This document shows positions 38,515 through 45,591 of a stretch of DNA of 64,000 nt, in pieces; the first letter of the stretch is position 1; every line of letters starts with the position of its first letter. The stretch is taken from assembly GCF_026586665.1 (NCBI RefSeq), contig NZ_JAODIY010000005.1, forward strand, positions 62,001 through 126,000, given 5' to 3'. The notes beneath the pieces are model-generated. The model did no database searches and was not told where the DNA came from. It saw only the letters and a program-made list of their open reading frames with translations. This stretch comes from Halovenus rubra. Its GTDB lineage: Archaea; Halobacteriota; Halobacteria; Halobacteriales; Haloarculaceae. The translations under genes were made by a program, and so were the position numbers.

Positions 38515-39726
38515 TCACGTACCAATAGCATAAATATCGCCAGCTGCCGTTCCGAGAAAAACACCGTCCTCTGTCACGACTGGTGCACACGAGACAGCTC
38601 GTTTTTTCTCGTGACCCACGATCCCTTCTTCGACTGTTTGTTCCCACAGGTGCGTCCCATCCGTCAAATCCAGACAGACTGCACGATCACCGGGAACGAG
38701 AAGTGTCTCACCCGCAATCACTGGCGCACTGCCGATAGATGTGTCACTGAGACTCTCTGTCCACTGATGTGTTCCGTCATCGCTATCAAAAATCTTGATG
38801 GTGTCCATCACAGGAACGTATACCGTGTTGGAGGTTGCTGCAACTGATGCACTCACATTCATCTCCTTACTCCATGTTTCCGTGCCTTCGGTAGCGTCGA
38901 GTGCGTATAGCCGGTCAGCAAAATCGGAGGCGATATAGACTGTCTCATCCACGACTGTCGGCGGCATATGCACCCGATCTGCCGTTGGAAACTCCCATTG
39001 CTTGTCGCCTGTCTCTGCATCTATTGCATACACGATACTTTCCTTGCCACCACCGACATAGACTGTCCCGTCGGCGACCGCTGGGGTTGGTGACATCTGT
39101 CCTGTTGGAAACCGCCAGAGCACACGTCCATCAGCAGCGTCTACCGCGAGAATTGCTTTGATCAGTGATTTACCGCTTTCAAGGGCAGAGACATAGATGG
39201 TCCCCTCAACGAGTGTCGGACTCGATATAGGATTAATTGAATCCAGCCACCACTGTTCGCTCCCGTCCGACAGGTCAAGTGCGCTGAGGCCGGCCTCGCC
39301 TTCCTTGTTCCAGGCCACGTAAGCAGTCTCAGCTGAGAGGACGGGCGTAACCGCAGGAGTCCGTCCGTTCTGACCAGATTCAGCCCGCCAGCGTTCGGTT
39401 CCGTCGCTGGGGTCAAGCGAATGAATCGCCTCCCGTGTCGCTACGACCAAGTGATCTTCACGGGCTACAAGCCCATCTATCGGCTCATCGTTAGCGTTTA
39501 ATTCGTCTCGGCGTTTCCGCCACAGCAGATCGTTATCCGTCGGTGGACTCGTCCCGGTGACGTTCGTGTTCTGGGCGTCGTACTGGTACTGCTGGGGCTC
39601 AGTTGGGGGCTGTTCCGCTGGAGGGAGATCTCCGAGGGATCCTGAGTTGAGGCAACCAGCGAGGCTGACGGCGATTGCGGACCCACTCAGGGCGAGAGCG
39701 GACCGTCGTGTATATTGACGTGTCAT
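38515..39726 (-). CDS. PQQ-repeat beta-propeller lipoprotein
   Basis: 403 residues. N-terminus MTRQYTRRSALALSGSAIAV with twin Arg and lipobox SLAGC (Cys25): a Tat-exported lipoprotein. A Pro/Gln-rich linker (about 30-50) is followed by six or seven repeats with the PQQ-like pattern (LDPSDGTERWRAE, LDLSDGSEQWW, VDAADGRVLWRFP, IDAETGDKQWEFP, LDATEGTETWSKE, FDSDDGTHQWTE, LDLTDGTHLWEQ). These form a beta-propeller. BamB-like proteins share the fold, but in archaea such propellers have no defined job. Cargo of the proposed island. Confidence 0.85.
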   Translation of the reverse strand: MTRQYTRRSALALSGSAIAVSLAGCLNSGSLGDLPPAEQPPTEPQQYQYDAQNTNVTGTSPPTDNDLLWRKRRDELNANDEPIDGLVAREDHLVVATREAIHSLDPSDGTERWRAESGQNGRTPAVTPVLSAETAYVAWNKEGEAGLSALDLSDGSEQWWLDSINPISSPTLVEGTIYVSALESGKSLIKAILAVDAADGRVLWRFPTGQMSPTPAVADGTVYVGGGKESIVYAIDAETGDKQWEFPTADRVHMPPTVVDETVYIASDFADRLYALDATEGTETWSKEMNVSASVAATSNTVYVPVMDTIKIFDSDDGTHQWTESLSDTSIGSAPVIAGETLLVPGDRAVCLDLTDGTHLWEQTVEEGIVGHEKKRAVSCAPVVTEDGVFLGTAAGDIYAIGT

Positions 39727-40106
39727 TTATCTGTCTGGCCGTCTGAAACAATGGACGTATTGGTAATCAATTTTTTGCAGGCTAAAACGCCGAGGAATCA
39801 TCACCTGCTACATACTGTGAAATAATTATACCCTGTATAGTTTTTTTATTTGACTATTTATAAGATTGTAATTAACTATGGACTCCTTGAGATATTTTCC
39901 CAACTTCTACCCACCACCCAGGGGTCTCCAGTCTCAGAAAACTACAGACATTCTGAAACCATGGCTGATGTTTACTCTTTCTCGGGTTTTTCCTACTGAC
40001 AGCTATCATGCTGGTAATTTTCCTATGAGTGCGATTGAACTCCCGACCACGAACAGAAGCGACAGCAGAACCTCGAACACCAACGACTGACGGGCATGCA
40101 AAGCTC
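39727..40106. other. Non-coding stretch at the right end of the island
   Basis: About 380 bp. The part next to the PQQ-repeat gene is AT-rich and should hold its promoter; a short palindrome TATAC-CCT-GTATA lies at 39827-39839. Overlapping open frames at 39872-40138 (minus) and 39878-40090 (plus) both have unhalophilic, basic translations and are probably not genes. The stretch ends at the degenerate tRNA-Met copy. Confidence 0.5.
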
Positions 40107-40132
40107 GGGTGTAGAACTCTCTCCGGGCATAC
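40107..40132 (+). other. Degenerate copy of tRNA-Met 3' end (putative attachment site)
   Basis: Aligns with the tRNA-Met T-arm and acceptor 3' strand at 36182-36207: identical at GGGT, GA, C, CTC and the 10-bp CCGGGCATAC, differing mostly by transitions. It lies outside any tRNA fold and 105 bp before tRNA-Gln. In integrated elements the far att copy carries just such a tRNA 3' segment. Confidence 0.5.
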
Positions 40133-40237
40133 TTTCAAACAATAACGAAAACTGTGAGTGATCGGTATTCGCTTTTATTTCCCAGTTGGAAACTTTGGCC
40201 TAATAGCTACTTGCTGTTCGTTTAGTACCACAAAAAG

Positions 40238-40310
40238 TAGTCCCGGGAAGATTCGAACTTCCGTCGTCAGCCCCAGAAGCTGACAGGATTGGCCACTACC
40301 CCACGGGACT
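40238..40310 (-). tRNA. tRNA-Gln (CTG)
   Basis: 73 nt on the minus strand. Acceptor AGTCCCG (40310-40304) pairs with CGGGACT, discriminator A at 40238. Anticodon stem TCAGC/GCTGA closes the loop TTCTGGG with anticodon CTG (Gln). T-arm GGAAG-TTCGAAT-CTTCC is canonical. No intron. A TATA-like CATAAATACACC just upstream (about 40330-40341 on the minus strand) may be its promoter. Confidence 0.93.
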
Positions 40311-40433
40311 TCGATTTTGCATAATTCGCGGGTGTATTTATGCGTGTCGAAGCAGCCGAATGGTATGTCACTTCTCAACGCACTAGCTAGCGACACCCCC
40401 TGAGTTTATATCCTCTGACGGAACCAGACGTCT

Positions 40434-40495
40434 CATGCGCTGACCAACTACCACGAAGCGACACACGAGAGTCCGGCAGACCGCTTCGTGTTTTT
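40434..40495 (+). ncRNA. Candidate small RNA with terminator-like hairpin
   Basis: In the 314-bp gap between tRNA-Gln and purO, a TATA-like TTTATAT lies at 40405-40411. A start about 25 bp later would give an RNA of about 60 nt ending in a stem CACGAAGCG (40452-40460) with CGCTTCGTG (40482-40490), perfect 9 bp, followed at once by TTTTT (40491-40495). There is no ORF in it. A promoter and an intrinsic-type end are present but nothing shows expression. The remaining gap shows no other feature. Confidence 0.4.
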
Positions 40496-40624
40496 CGAGA
40501 GCTATCTGGTTATTAGCTCCCGTGTCGGCTGCTGGTTATTTATCTTACTGGCGGGGAATTGCATCACAGATAGCCAAGCACTATCGACACCTACATGCCA
40601 CCTCGCGGGCGACACTCGGATAGC

Positions 40625-41227
40625 ATGTACGTTGGACGGTTTGTCGTCGTTGGGCCCGAAGTAGGCGCGTACCGCGTCTCCTCACGGTCGTTCCCGAATA
40701 GACAAGCAACCGAGCGCGGAGACACCGTTACTGTCGGGCCGACCGCACAGGCAGCGGAGACAGAGAATCCCTACATCTCCTACAACTGCCTGCGACTCAC
40801 CGACCGCGGTGCTGTCATCGGTAACGGCTCACACGTTGATCCTATTGCTGAGAAGCTTACTCTTGGCTATCCTGCCCGGGATGCACTCGCGGAGACACTA
40901 CTTGCGTTGGATTTCGAGAAAGACGACTACGACACGCCGCGCATTGCTGGAATCGTTGGCGTAACCGACGACCCAACTGTAACGACATCACCAGCAGGAT
41001 ATATTGGAACGGTTCGCAGAGATGGCTTGCTGGTCAGGGAAGTCAACGAGCCAACGCTGGTCGCCACATACGAGCGTGACAGCCCTGTACAGTTTGACCT
41101 AACAGCCACTGGAGCAGCCGACGCGGCACACGAACTGTACAACCACGAGTTCGAACACGCAATCTGTGCCACAGGTGTCGAACTTGCTGATGGTGGTTTC
41201 GAGACTGCAGTCGTCAACGAGAAGTAA
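40625..41227 (+). CDS. purO: IMP cyclohydrolase, archaeal PurO type
   Basis: Last step of archaeal purine synthesis: FAICAR to IMP. About 200 residues from the ATG at 40625 ([10 protein letters not shown], the family's usual start); an ATG at 40595 would add ten basic residues. Further marks: the [12 protein letters not shown] segment, [11 protein letters not shown], and NGSHVDPI. PurO is unrelated to bacterial PurH and is known only from archaea. purM is elsewhere in the window; the two are not clustered. Confidence 0.93.
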   Translation: MYVGRFVVVGPEVGAYRVSSRSFPNRQATERGDTVTVGPTAQAAETENPYISYNCLRLTDRGAVIGNGSHVDPIAEKLTLGYPARDALAETLLALDFEKDDYDTPRIAGIVGVTDDPTVTTSPAGYIGTVRRDGLLVREVNEPTLVATYERDSPVQFDLTATGAADAAHELYNHEFEHAICATGVELADGGFETAVVNEK

Positions 41228-41265
41228 CAACTCACCGGAGTGTCCGCGACAGTGTCTTTTTGGAC

Positions 41266-42087
41266 ATGGCGGTGGATACGCTGGATATGGCTGAGACGAA
41301 CGCCGACGCTATCAAGTCGGACATAGCCGGGTACGATGGGGTACTCGTCGCGTTTTCAGGTGGCGTCGATTCGAGCGTTGTTGCAGCGATTGCACACGAC
41401 ACGTTGGGAAGAGATGCTGTAGCCTGCACCGCTCGGAGCGAGACACTTCCGGAGGCAGAACTCGCTGACGCGCGCGAGATTGCTCAGGAGATTGGCATCC
41501 GACACGAGATTGTCGAGTTCAGCGAATTAGATAGTGAGGCCTTCGTCCAGAACGACGAGCAGCGTTGCTATCACTGCCGGACGATGCGACTCGGTGCGAT
41601 GTACGACCACGCTAAGAGTCTTGATATTCCCGTTGTCTGTGATGGAACAAACGCATCTGACCCCGGCGAAGGTCACAGACCTGGACTACGTGCGGTCGAT
41701 GAACTTGATGTTTACTCTCCGTTGCTCGAACATGGTGTGAGCAAAGAGGAGGTCCGCGAAATTGCCCGTCAATACGACCTCTCTGTGAGTGAGAAGCCAT
41801 CGATGGCTTGTCTCTCCTCGCGTATCCCGACTGGCCTCGATGTGACTGAACAACGACTCACCCGTATCGAGAAAGCCGAGAGTCTGCTCCGTACTTGGGG
41901 GTTCAAGCAATTTCGTGTGCGCGACCATGATGGGGTAGCTCGCATTGAGGTAGGGGAATCGGAACTTTCAGACGCACTAGATCCGGAATTTGCTAGAGCC
42001 GCGTGCGACCATATTGGGGATTTGGGATTTGACCACGTTACGCTTGACTTACAAGGTTACCAAACCGGCAGCGTCAGCCCTGACTAG
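41266..42087 (+). CDS. larE: LarE-type ATP-dependent sulfur transferase (PP-loop)
   Basis: 273 residues from the ATG at 41266; starts at 41260 (TTG) and 41287 (ATG) are possible. N-terminal PP-loop SGGVDSS for AMP activation, then CYHCRTMRLG, CDGTNASD and GLRAVDELDV. A Cys in SMACLSSRIPTG lies where LarE's sacrificial Cys is found. LarE puts sulfur on the nickel-pincer cofactor precursor of lactate racemase; larB and larC are not seen here, so the partner pathway is open. It starts about 38 bp after purO. Confidence 0.88.
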   Translation: MAVDTLDMAETNADAIKSDIAGYDGVLVAFSGGVDSSVVAAIAHDTLGRDAVACTARSETLPEAELADAREIAQEIGIRHEIVEFSELDSEAFVQNDEQRCYHCRTMRLGAMYDHAKSLDIPVVCDGTNASDPGEGHRPGLRAVDELDVYSPLLEHGVSKEEVREIARQYDLSVSEKPSMACLSSRIPTGLDVTEQRLTRIEKAESLLRTWGFKQFRVRDHDGVARIEVGESELSDALDPEFARAACDHIGDLGFDHVTLDLQGYQTGSVSPD

Positions 42088-42148
42088 AACTGAGAGAAGC
42101 AGTTACCCCGACGGAACTGTGGGATTTATCCTGCTCGCGTTCTCTGTT

Positions 42149-42532
42149 ATGGGTATGGAGGCCGACCCGTCACCTCAACAGTTCCGCAACCTGATGATTG
42201 AGGAAGAACCGGGGCTACAGGAGGTACTCACCTGCGTCTTCGGGATTCAGCGTCACGAGGCACGCACGTACGAGTTGTTGCTGGATAACCCCGGTAGCAC
42301 GGTTGAGGAGCTAGCGGAGAAACTCGACCGCGACCGGAGTAACGTCAACCGGTCGTTGTCTACCCTCCGGGAAAAGGAACTCGCCAAGCGCGAGCGTCGT
42401 TTACTCGACGGTGGTGGCCACATCTATCAGTATAACCCAACACCGCTCTCGGAGAGTCGTATGCTAATGCATGATACTCTCGACGCTTGGGCGGCGTACG
42501 TTCACGAACGTATCGACGAGTTCGGCGAATAG
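42149..42532 (+). CDS. TrmB-type helix-turn-helix regulator
   Basis: 127 residues from the ATG at 42149 (or 42155); the open frame upstream overlaps larE and is not gene-like. The core is a TrmB/MarR-type wHTH: RHEARTYELLLDNPGSTVEELAEKL then RDRSNVNRSLSTLREKELAKRERR, with a wing GGGHIYQYNP. No sensor domain follows. It lies 51 bp before thrC on the same strand and may regulate it. Confidence 0.8.
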   Translation: MGMEADPSPQQFRNLMIEEEPGLQEVLTCVFGIQRHEARTYELLLDNPGSTVEELAEKLDRDRSNVNRSLSTLREKELAKRERRLLDGGGHIYQYNPTPLSESRMLMHDTLDAWAAYVHERIDEFGE

Positions 42533-42583
42533 TCCGGACCGAAACACCCCTGATTTTTACCGATCCGTCTCTACGTGCCGATA

Positions 42584-43855
42584 ATGACCACAGAATCCCA
42601 CTTTGATGTCTCTGGTGAGGCACCCCCATCTGCAACCAACGGCGTTTGGCTCTCGTGTGTTGCCTGTGGTACAGAGTTTGCCCCATTCGAGACGGTACGG
42701 TATGTGTGTGATGACTGTGATGGGTTGTTGGAGGTCAGGTACGACGACTTGCCGGGTTGGGACGATTATGAGGGCGACGGCGTCTGGCGATATGCCCACT
42801 CACTCCCGTTCGAGGAAGGGGTTTCGCTTCCGGAAGGAGCAACACCACTGCACGAGGTTCCGCAACTGGAAAACGAGTTGGGTGTTGACCGATTACGCGT
42901 CAAACATGAGGGATTGAACCCGACTGGCAGCTTCAAGGACCGTGGCATGACTGTCGGCGTTCGGGTTGCTCAGGAGATGGGCGTCGACAGGTTAGCTTGC
43001 GCGTCGACAGGGAATACGAGTGCCGCACTCGCGGCTTACGGCTCCCGTGCCGGGTTGGAGACACTCGTTCTCCTTCCCCAAGGGAACGTTGCTGCCGGAA
43101 AGATTGCTCAGGCAAGCCTCCACGGAGCACGAATCCTCGAAGTTGAGGGCAACTTCGACACTTGTCTCGATATCGTCGGCGACCTCGCTGACAGCGGCGA
43201 GGTTTATCTGTTGAACTCGCTCAATCCATTTCGACTAGAGGGACAGAAGACCATCGGGTTCGAAATCCTAGAGCAGTTCCGTGACGAAGAAGGGACATAT
43301 CCCGACCGCATTGTCCTCCCCGTTGGTAATGCCGGCAACACCGCCGCACTGTACAAGTGTTTCCGTGAGCTGGTAGCAAGCGGTGCGCTTTCTGAACGTG
43401 ATGTCCCGAAGCTTACCGGCGTCCAGGCTGCGGGTGCGGCCCCGATGGTTGAGGCGGTTGAGGAGGATCTCGAAGAAACACGGCGGTGGGACGATGTTGA
43501 AACGCGTGCGACTGCAATCCGGATCGGTAACCCTGTCAACGCACCCAAAGCACTTCCGGGTATTCGCGAAACAGGTGGGACTGCAATTGCGGTTTCAGAC
43601 GAGGAAATACAGAGCGCCCAGCGTGAACTTGCAGCCGAAGGCGTCGGCGTCGAGCCCGCATCGGCGGCCTCGATTGCGGGGCTTCGATTGCTCCGTGAGA
43701 ATGGGGTCGTAACGGCGGACGAACGTGTCGTCTGTCTCACAACCGGCCACCTGCTAAAGGACCCTGATGCCGCGTTTACTGCCGGTGCTGATCCTGAAGA
43801 CGTTCCGGGCACCACGGAGGGTGTTCGTGAGTATCTCGGCTTAGGGCACGAGTGA
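42584..43855 (+). CDS. thrC: Threonine synthase
   Basis: PLP enzyme that makes threonine from O-phosphohomoserine. 423 residues from the ATG at 42584. An N-terminal zinc-ribbon-like segment (SCVACGTEF and VCDDCDGLLEV) precedes the fold-type II core. PLP Lys is in NPTGSFKDRGM; SNT-like loop is ASTGNTSAALAAY and the phosphate-binding Gly loop is PVGNAGNTAALYK. The stop TGA (43853-43855) coincides with the right end of the TnpB element, so its natural C-terminus may have been altered by the insertion. Confidence 0.93.
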   Translation: MTTESHFDVSGEAPPSATNGVWLSCVACGTEFAPFETVRYVCDDCDGLLEVRYDDLPGWDDYEGDGVWRYAHSLPFEEGVSLPEGATPLHEVPQLENELGVDRLRVKHEGLNPTGSFKDRGMTVGVRVAQEMGVDRLACASTGNTSAALAAYGSRAGLETLVLLPQGNVAAGKIAQASLHGARILEVEGNFDTCLDIVGDLADSGEVYLLNSLNPFRLEGQKTIGFEILEQFRDEEGTYPDRIVLPVGNAGNTAALYKCFRELVASGALSERDVPKLTGVQAAGAAPMVEAVEEDLEETRRWDDVETRATAIRIGNPVNAPKALPGIRETGGTAIAVSDEEIQSAQRELAAEGVGVEPASAASIAGLRLLRENGVVTADERVVCLTTGHLLKDPDAAFTAGADPEDVPGTTEGVREYLGLGHE

Positions 43856-44010
43856 CATCCTCCGCGCCGTGAACGGCGCGGCTTCCCACGCATGGGGAAT
43901 ACCAGCTAAGTTTCTCTGTTGCTGGCAGAGGGTTCCGACCCGTGGAACGCCGAGAGAGTCATTTGCGAGTGTTTCTCGCTCGTCTCTCGGTGGGTCGTGG
44001 TGCTGTCACA
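43856..44010 (-). ncRNA. Predicted omega RNA (reRNA) scaffold of TnpB
   Basis: TnpB guide RNAs span the 3' end of tnpB and the element's right end, and use the next 16-20 nt outside as guide. Here the terminal hairpin at 43862-43881 fits. The flanking bases would be the antisense of the thrC 3' end (reading CTCGTGCCCTAAGCC leftward from 43852). The left boundary inside tnpB is a guess from family knowledge. Confidence 0.4.
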
Positions 44011-45177
44011 GGCACTCCCATCCCAAGGCGAGTCATTGCCTGCCGGTTTCAGCGGCACGCTCTCTCCCCACGGGTCAGCCCGTTGTGCAACGTTGATTGC
44101 GCCGTTTATGTCGCCCTGAAACTCCGATACGTGGCACTTGTCGTTGGTACACCGGAACGTGGCTTGTGCAGCTCTGTTTCCGATGTGGCCGCAAGCGTGG
44201 CACGTCTGGCTTGTGTACTCCGGTTGGACGTACTCGACAGGGATACCAGTCTCTCGTGCCTTGTCCTCGACACGGTTCTGTAACCGAGCGAACGCCCACG
44301 CATGGAGTCGCCGGTTCATGTACGAACCGTAGTCCAATTCTTCGCGGATGTACGTCAGATTCTCCATCACGAGTACTGGATTCTCGAATTGTCGGGCGTA
44401 CTCGACAGCCTGCCGAGACGCCTTCTCGACAATATCGGTGAGCGCGTTCTGGTAGTGGTCGAATCGCTCGTCTATCCGCCACTCAGCGGCATCACGCTCT
44501 TGGAGTCGTTTCAGGGTCGTGTGCATCTCTTTGCGAAGATGCTTCGCACGGCTCCCGTCACACACGAACGGGCCAGTTGGTGAACCGTCCTTGAGGGCAC
44601 AGCCCGTTATCAGGGCGGTTTCACCAATGTCCAGACCGATGTGCGTCACGTCGTCGCCGTCCGTCGCGTAGTCGGGTTCTTCGACCGGAAATTCGACAGT
44701 GACGTGTAGAGTCCACGATGTGCGATTCTGTTGCAGTCGGAGTTGCCCCGCCGAAGCATCCCCGTCTACGAGGTCGTACCACAGACCCTCTTGTTCGGGA
44801 TTGATACGAAGTGGTATCCAGAAATTCGTCCCTCGTCCGGGTTGCGGTGCCCACCATGTAAACCCGTAATCTCGTGCCGGAGAGTGGTCAAACTCGGCGG
44901 CTTGGTTGGTGAGCCGAACCGGGTGGTCGTCGTCCAACTCCTGTGCGTCGTAAGTGTCGTGAAGTTGTGGGACGTAGTTGCATAGGGCCGCTTTCGCCTG
45001 ATACGGCAGGTCGTAGGGCGTCACCACGTCACTGGTTGCGCTCATCGTGTCGCACCCGGCGTCGAACGCCTCGTGTAGCCCCTCACGGTAGGTTTCGAGC
45101 AGGTCACACAGTTTCCGCCCCTTGTGTGCTGTCGGTGGGGCGAGAGTCGCTTTGAGCGTCTTAGTCGTCGTTTCCAT
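43906..45177 (-). CDS. tnpB: TnpB RNA-guided endonuclease
   Basis: 423 residues, intact. RuvC-like catalytic residues: Asp in HIGLDIGETAL, Glu in VLVMENLTYI, Asp in FQGDINGAIN. Zinc finger TSQTCHACGH and RCTNDKC. N-terminal WED/REC-like region up to about residue 185. TnpB proteins cut DNA under guidance of an RNA made from the element's end and help the element persist. All catalytic residues are kept, so it may be active. The last 50 residues are a low-complexity tail. Its start overlaps a 41-residue ORF by 17 bp. Confidence 0.93.
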   Translation of the reverse strand: METTTKTLKATLAPPTAHKGRKLCDLLETYREGLHEAFDAGCDTMSATSDVVTPYDLPYQAKAALCNYVPQLHDTYDAQELDDDHPVRLTNQAAEFDHSPARDYGFTWWAPQPGRGTNFWIPLRINPEQEGLWYDLVDGDASAGQLRLQQNRTSWTLHVTVEFPVEEPDYATDGDDVTHIGLDIGETALITGCALKDGSPTGPFVCDGSRAKHLRKEMHTTLKRLQERDAAEWRIDERFDHYQNALTDIVEKASRQAVEYARQFENPVLVMENLTYIREELDYGSYMNRRLHAWAFARLQNRVEDKARETGIPVEYVQPEYTSQTCHACGHIGNRAAQATFRCTNDKCHVSEFQGDINGAINVAQRADPWGESVPLKPAGNDSPWDGSACDSTTTHRETSEKHSQMTLSAFHGSEPSASNRET

Positions 45178-45286
45178 CCGTCTCTAATCCTTGTTCGATT
45201 AGCTCGCGGTAGGCACGCGGATGACGGATACCATTCTCACGGGCGTACTCTTTGACCCGCTCGTGAAGATCGCCACCGCGCTCCAT
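45161..45286 (-). CDS. 41-residue ORF overlapping tnpB start, possible DNA-binding partner
   Basis: Reads MERGGDLHERVKEYARENGI then RHPRAYRELIEQGLETDGND and stops at 45161, 17 bp inside tnpB. It looks like two amphipathic helices around a basic turn (RHPRAY), the build of ribbon-helix-helix or short HTH proteins. A TATA-like GTATTTAG lies about 45 bp upstream. From memory, similar short ORFs sit before tnpB in other haloarchaeal elements, but I could not check. It may regulate tnpB through translational coupling. Confidence 0.5.
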   Translation of the reverse strand: MERGGDLHERVKEYARENGIRHPRAYRELIEQGLETDGNDD

Positions 45287-45393
45287 ATCTATCTCTGTTC
45301 GCACAAGAATTTGTACGTTTCTCTCCCACTAAATACTTACGTTGGGTATTCAGTCAGGCTACGGTCACGGAGATTGTGGCACGGAGCTTACGC

Positions 45394-45577
45394 GATTCAC
45401 TCCCGCCCTGCTCAGTCCTCGGTTCCGACTGAGCGTCGGAACGCTCGTCTTTCGCGGGAAGGGCGGGATTCTCTCGCTGAATCAAGATTCACTCCCGCCC
45501 TGCTCAGTCCTCGGTTCCGACTGAGCGTCGGAACGCTCGTCTTTCGCGGGAAGGGCGGGATTCTCTCGCTGAATCAA
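45394..45577. repeat. Perfect tandem duplication of a 92-bp palindrome-rich unit
   Basis: Copy 1 is 45394-45485 and copy 2 is 45486-45577, identical at every base I compared. Each unit is bounded by GATTCA/TGAATC, has an 8-bp arm CCCGCCCT/AGGGCGGG inside that, and an inner hairpin CTCAGTC/GACTGAG. The 3' part ends GGGCGGGATTCTCTCGCTGA, like right-end sequence of haloarchaeal IS200/IS605 elements. It lies between the TnpB element's left end and the HD gene stop (45592). Probably a MITE-like or element-end derivative. Confidence 0.85.
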
Positions 45578-45591
45578 GATAGCAGCGACGG

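Larger units (their letters stand above)
36182..40132. mobile_element. Putative decayed integrative element at tRNA-Met
   Basis: The 3' end of tRNA-Met (36182-36207) is repeated in degenerate form at 40107-40132: 16 of 19 bases match over 36189-36207 versus 40114-40132, including exact CCGGGCATAC, and an upstream GGGT also aligns. The interval between holds the window's most AT-rich DNA, an IS5-type element, two lipoprotein genes, gene fragments and long non-coding stretches, and no housekeeping gene. This is the pattern left by integration into a tRNA 3' end. No integrase gene remains, so the call is inference. Confidence 0.5.
43856..45350 (-). mobile_element. IS200/IS605-type element (tnpB-only)
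   Basis: Contains tnpB and a small upstream ORF, no TnpA. The right end (minus-strand reading) carries the hairpin CCGCGCCG-TTCA-CGGCGCGG at 43862-43881 followed by GAGGATGTCA, the usual haloarchaeal form, and reaches the thrC stop codon. The left end lies near 45340-45350, beyond ACGTAAGTATTTAGTGGG (minus reading); its exact base is not fixed. Without TnpA it could move only with help in trans. Confidence 0.75.

Noticed and set aside
38283-38564. 93-codon minus-strand frame in the island
   Set aside because: It overlaps the end of the PQQ-repeat gene in another frame. The wHTH-like reading lies in the other frame, and this translation has no recognisable motif.
39872-40138. Overlapping plus- and minus-strand frames of 70-88 codons as island genes
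   Set aside because: Both translations are basic and lack any motif. The minus frame overlaps the attachment-site copy. Composition does not fit a haloarchaeal gene.
45394-45577. The two identical 92-bp copies as a minimal CRISPR array
   Set aside because: There is no spacer: the copies are in direct contact. The unit is far longer than CRISPR repeats and no cas gene is near.
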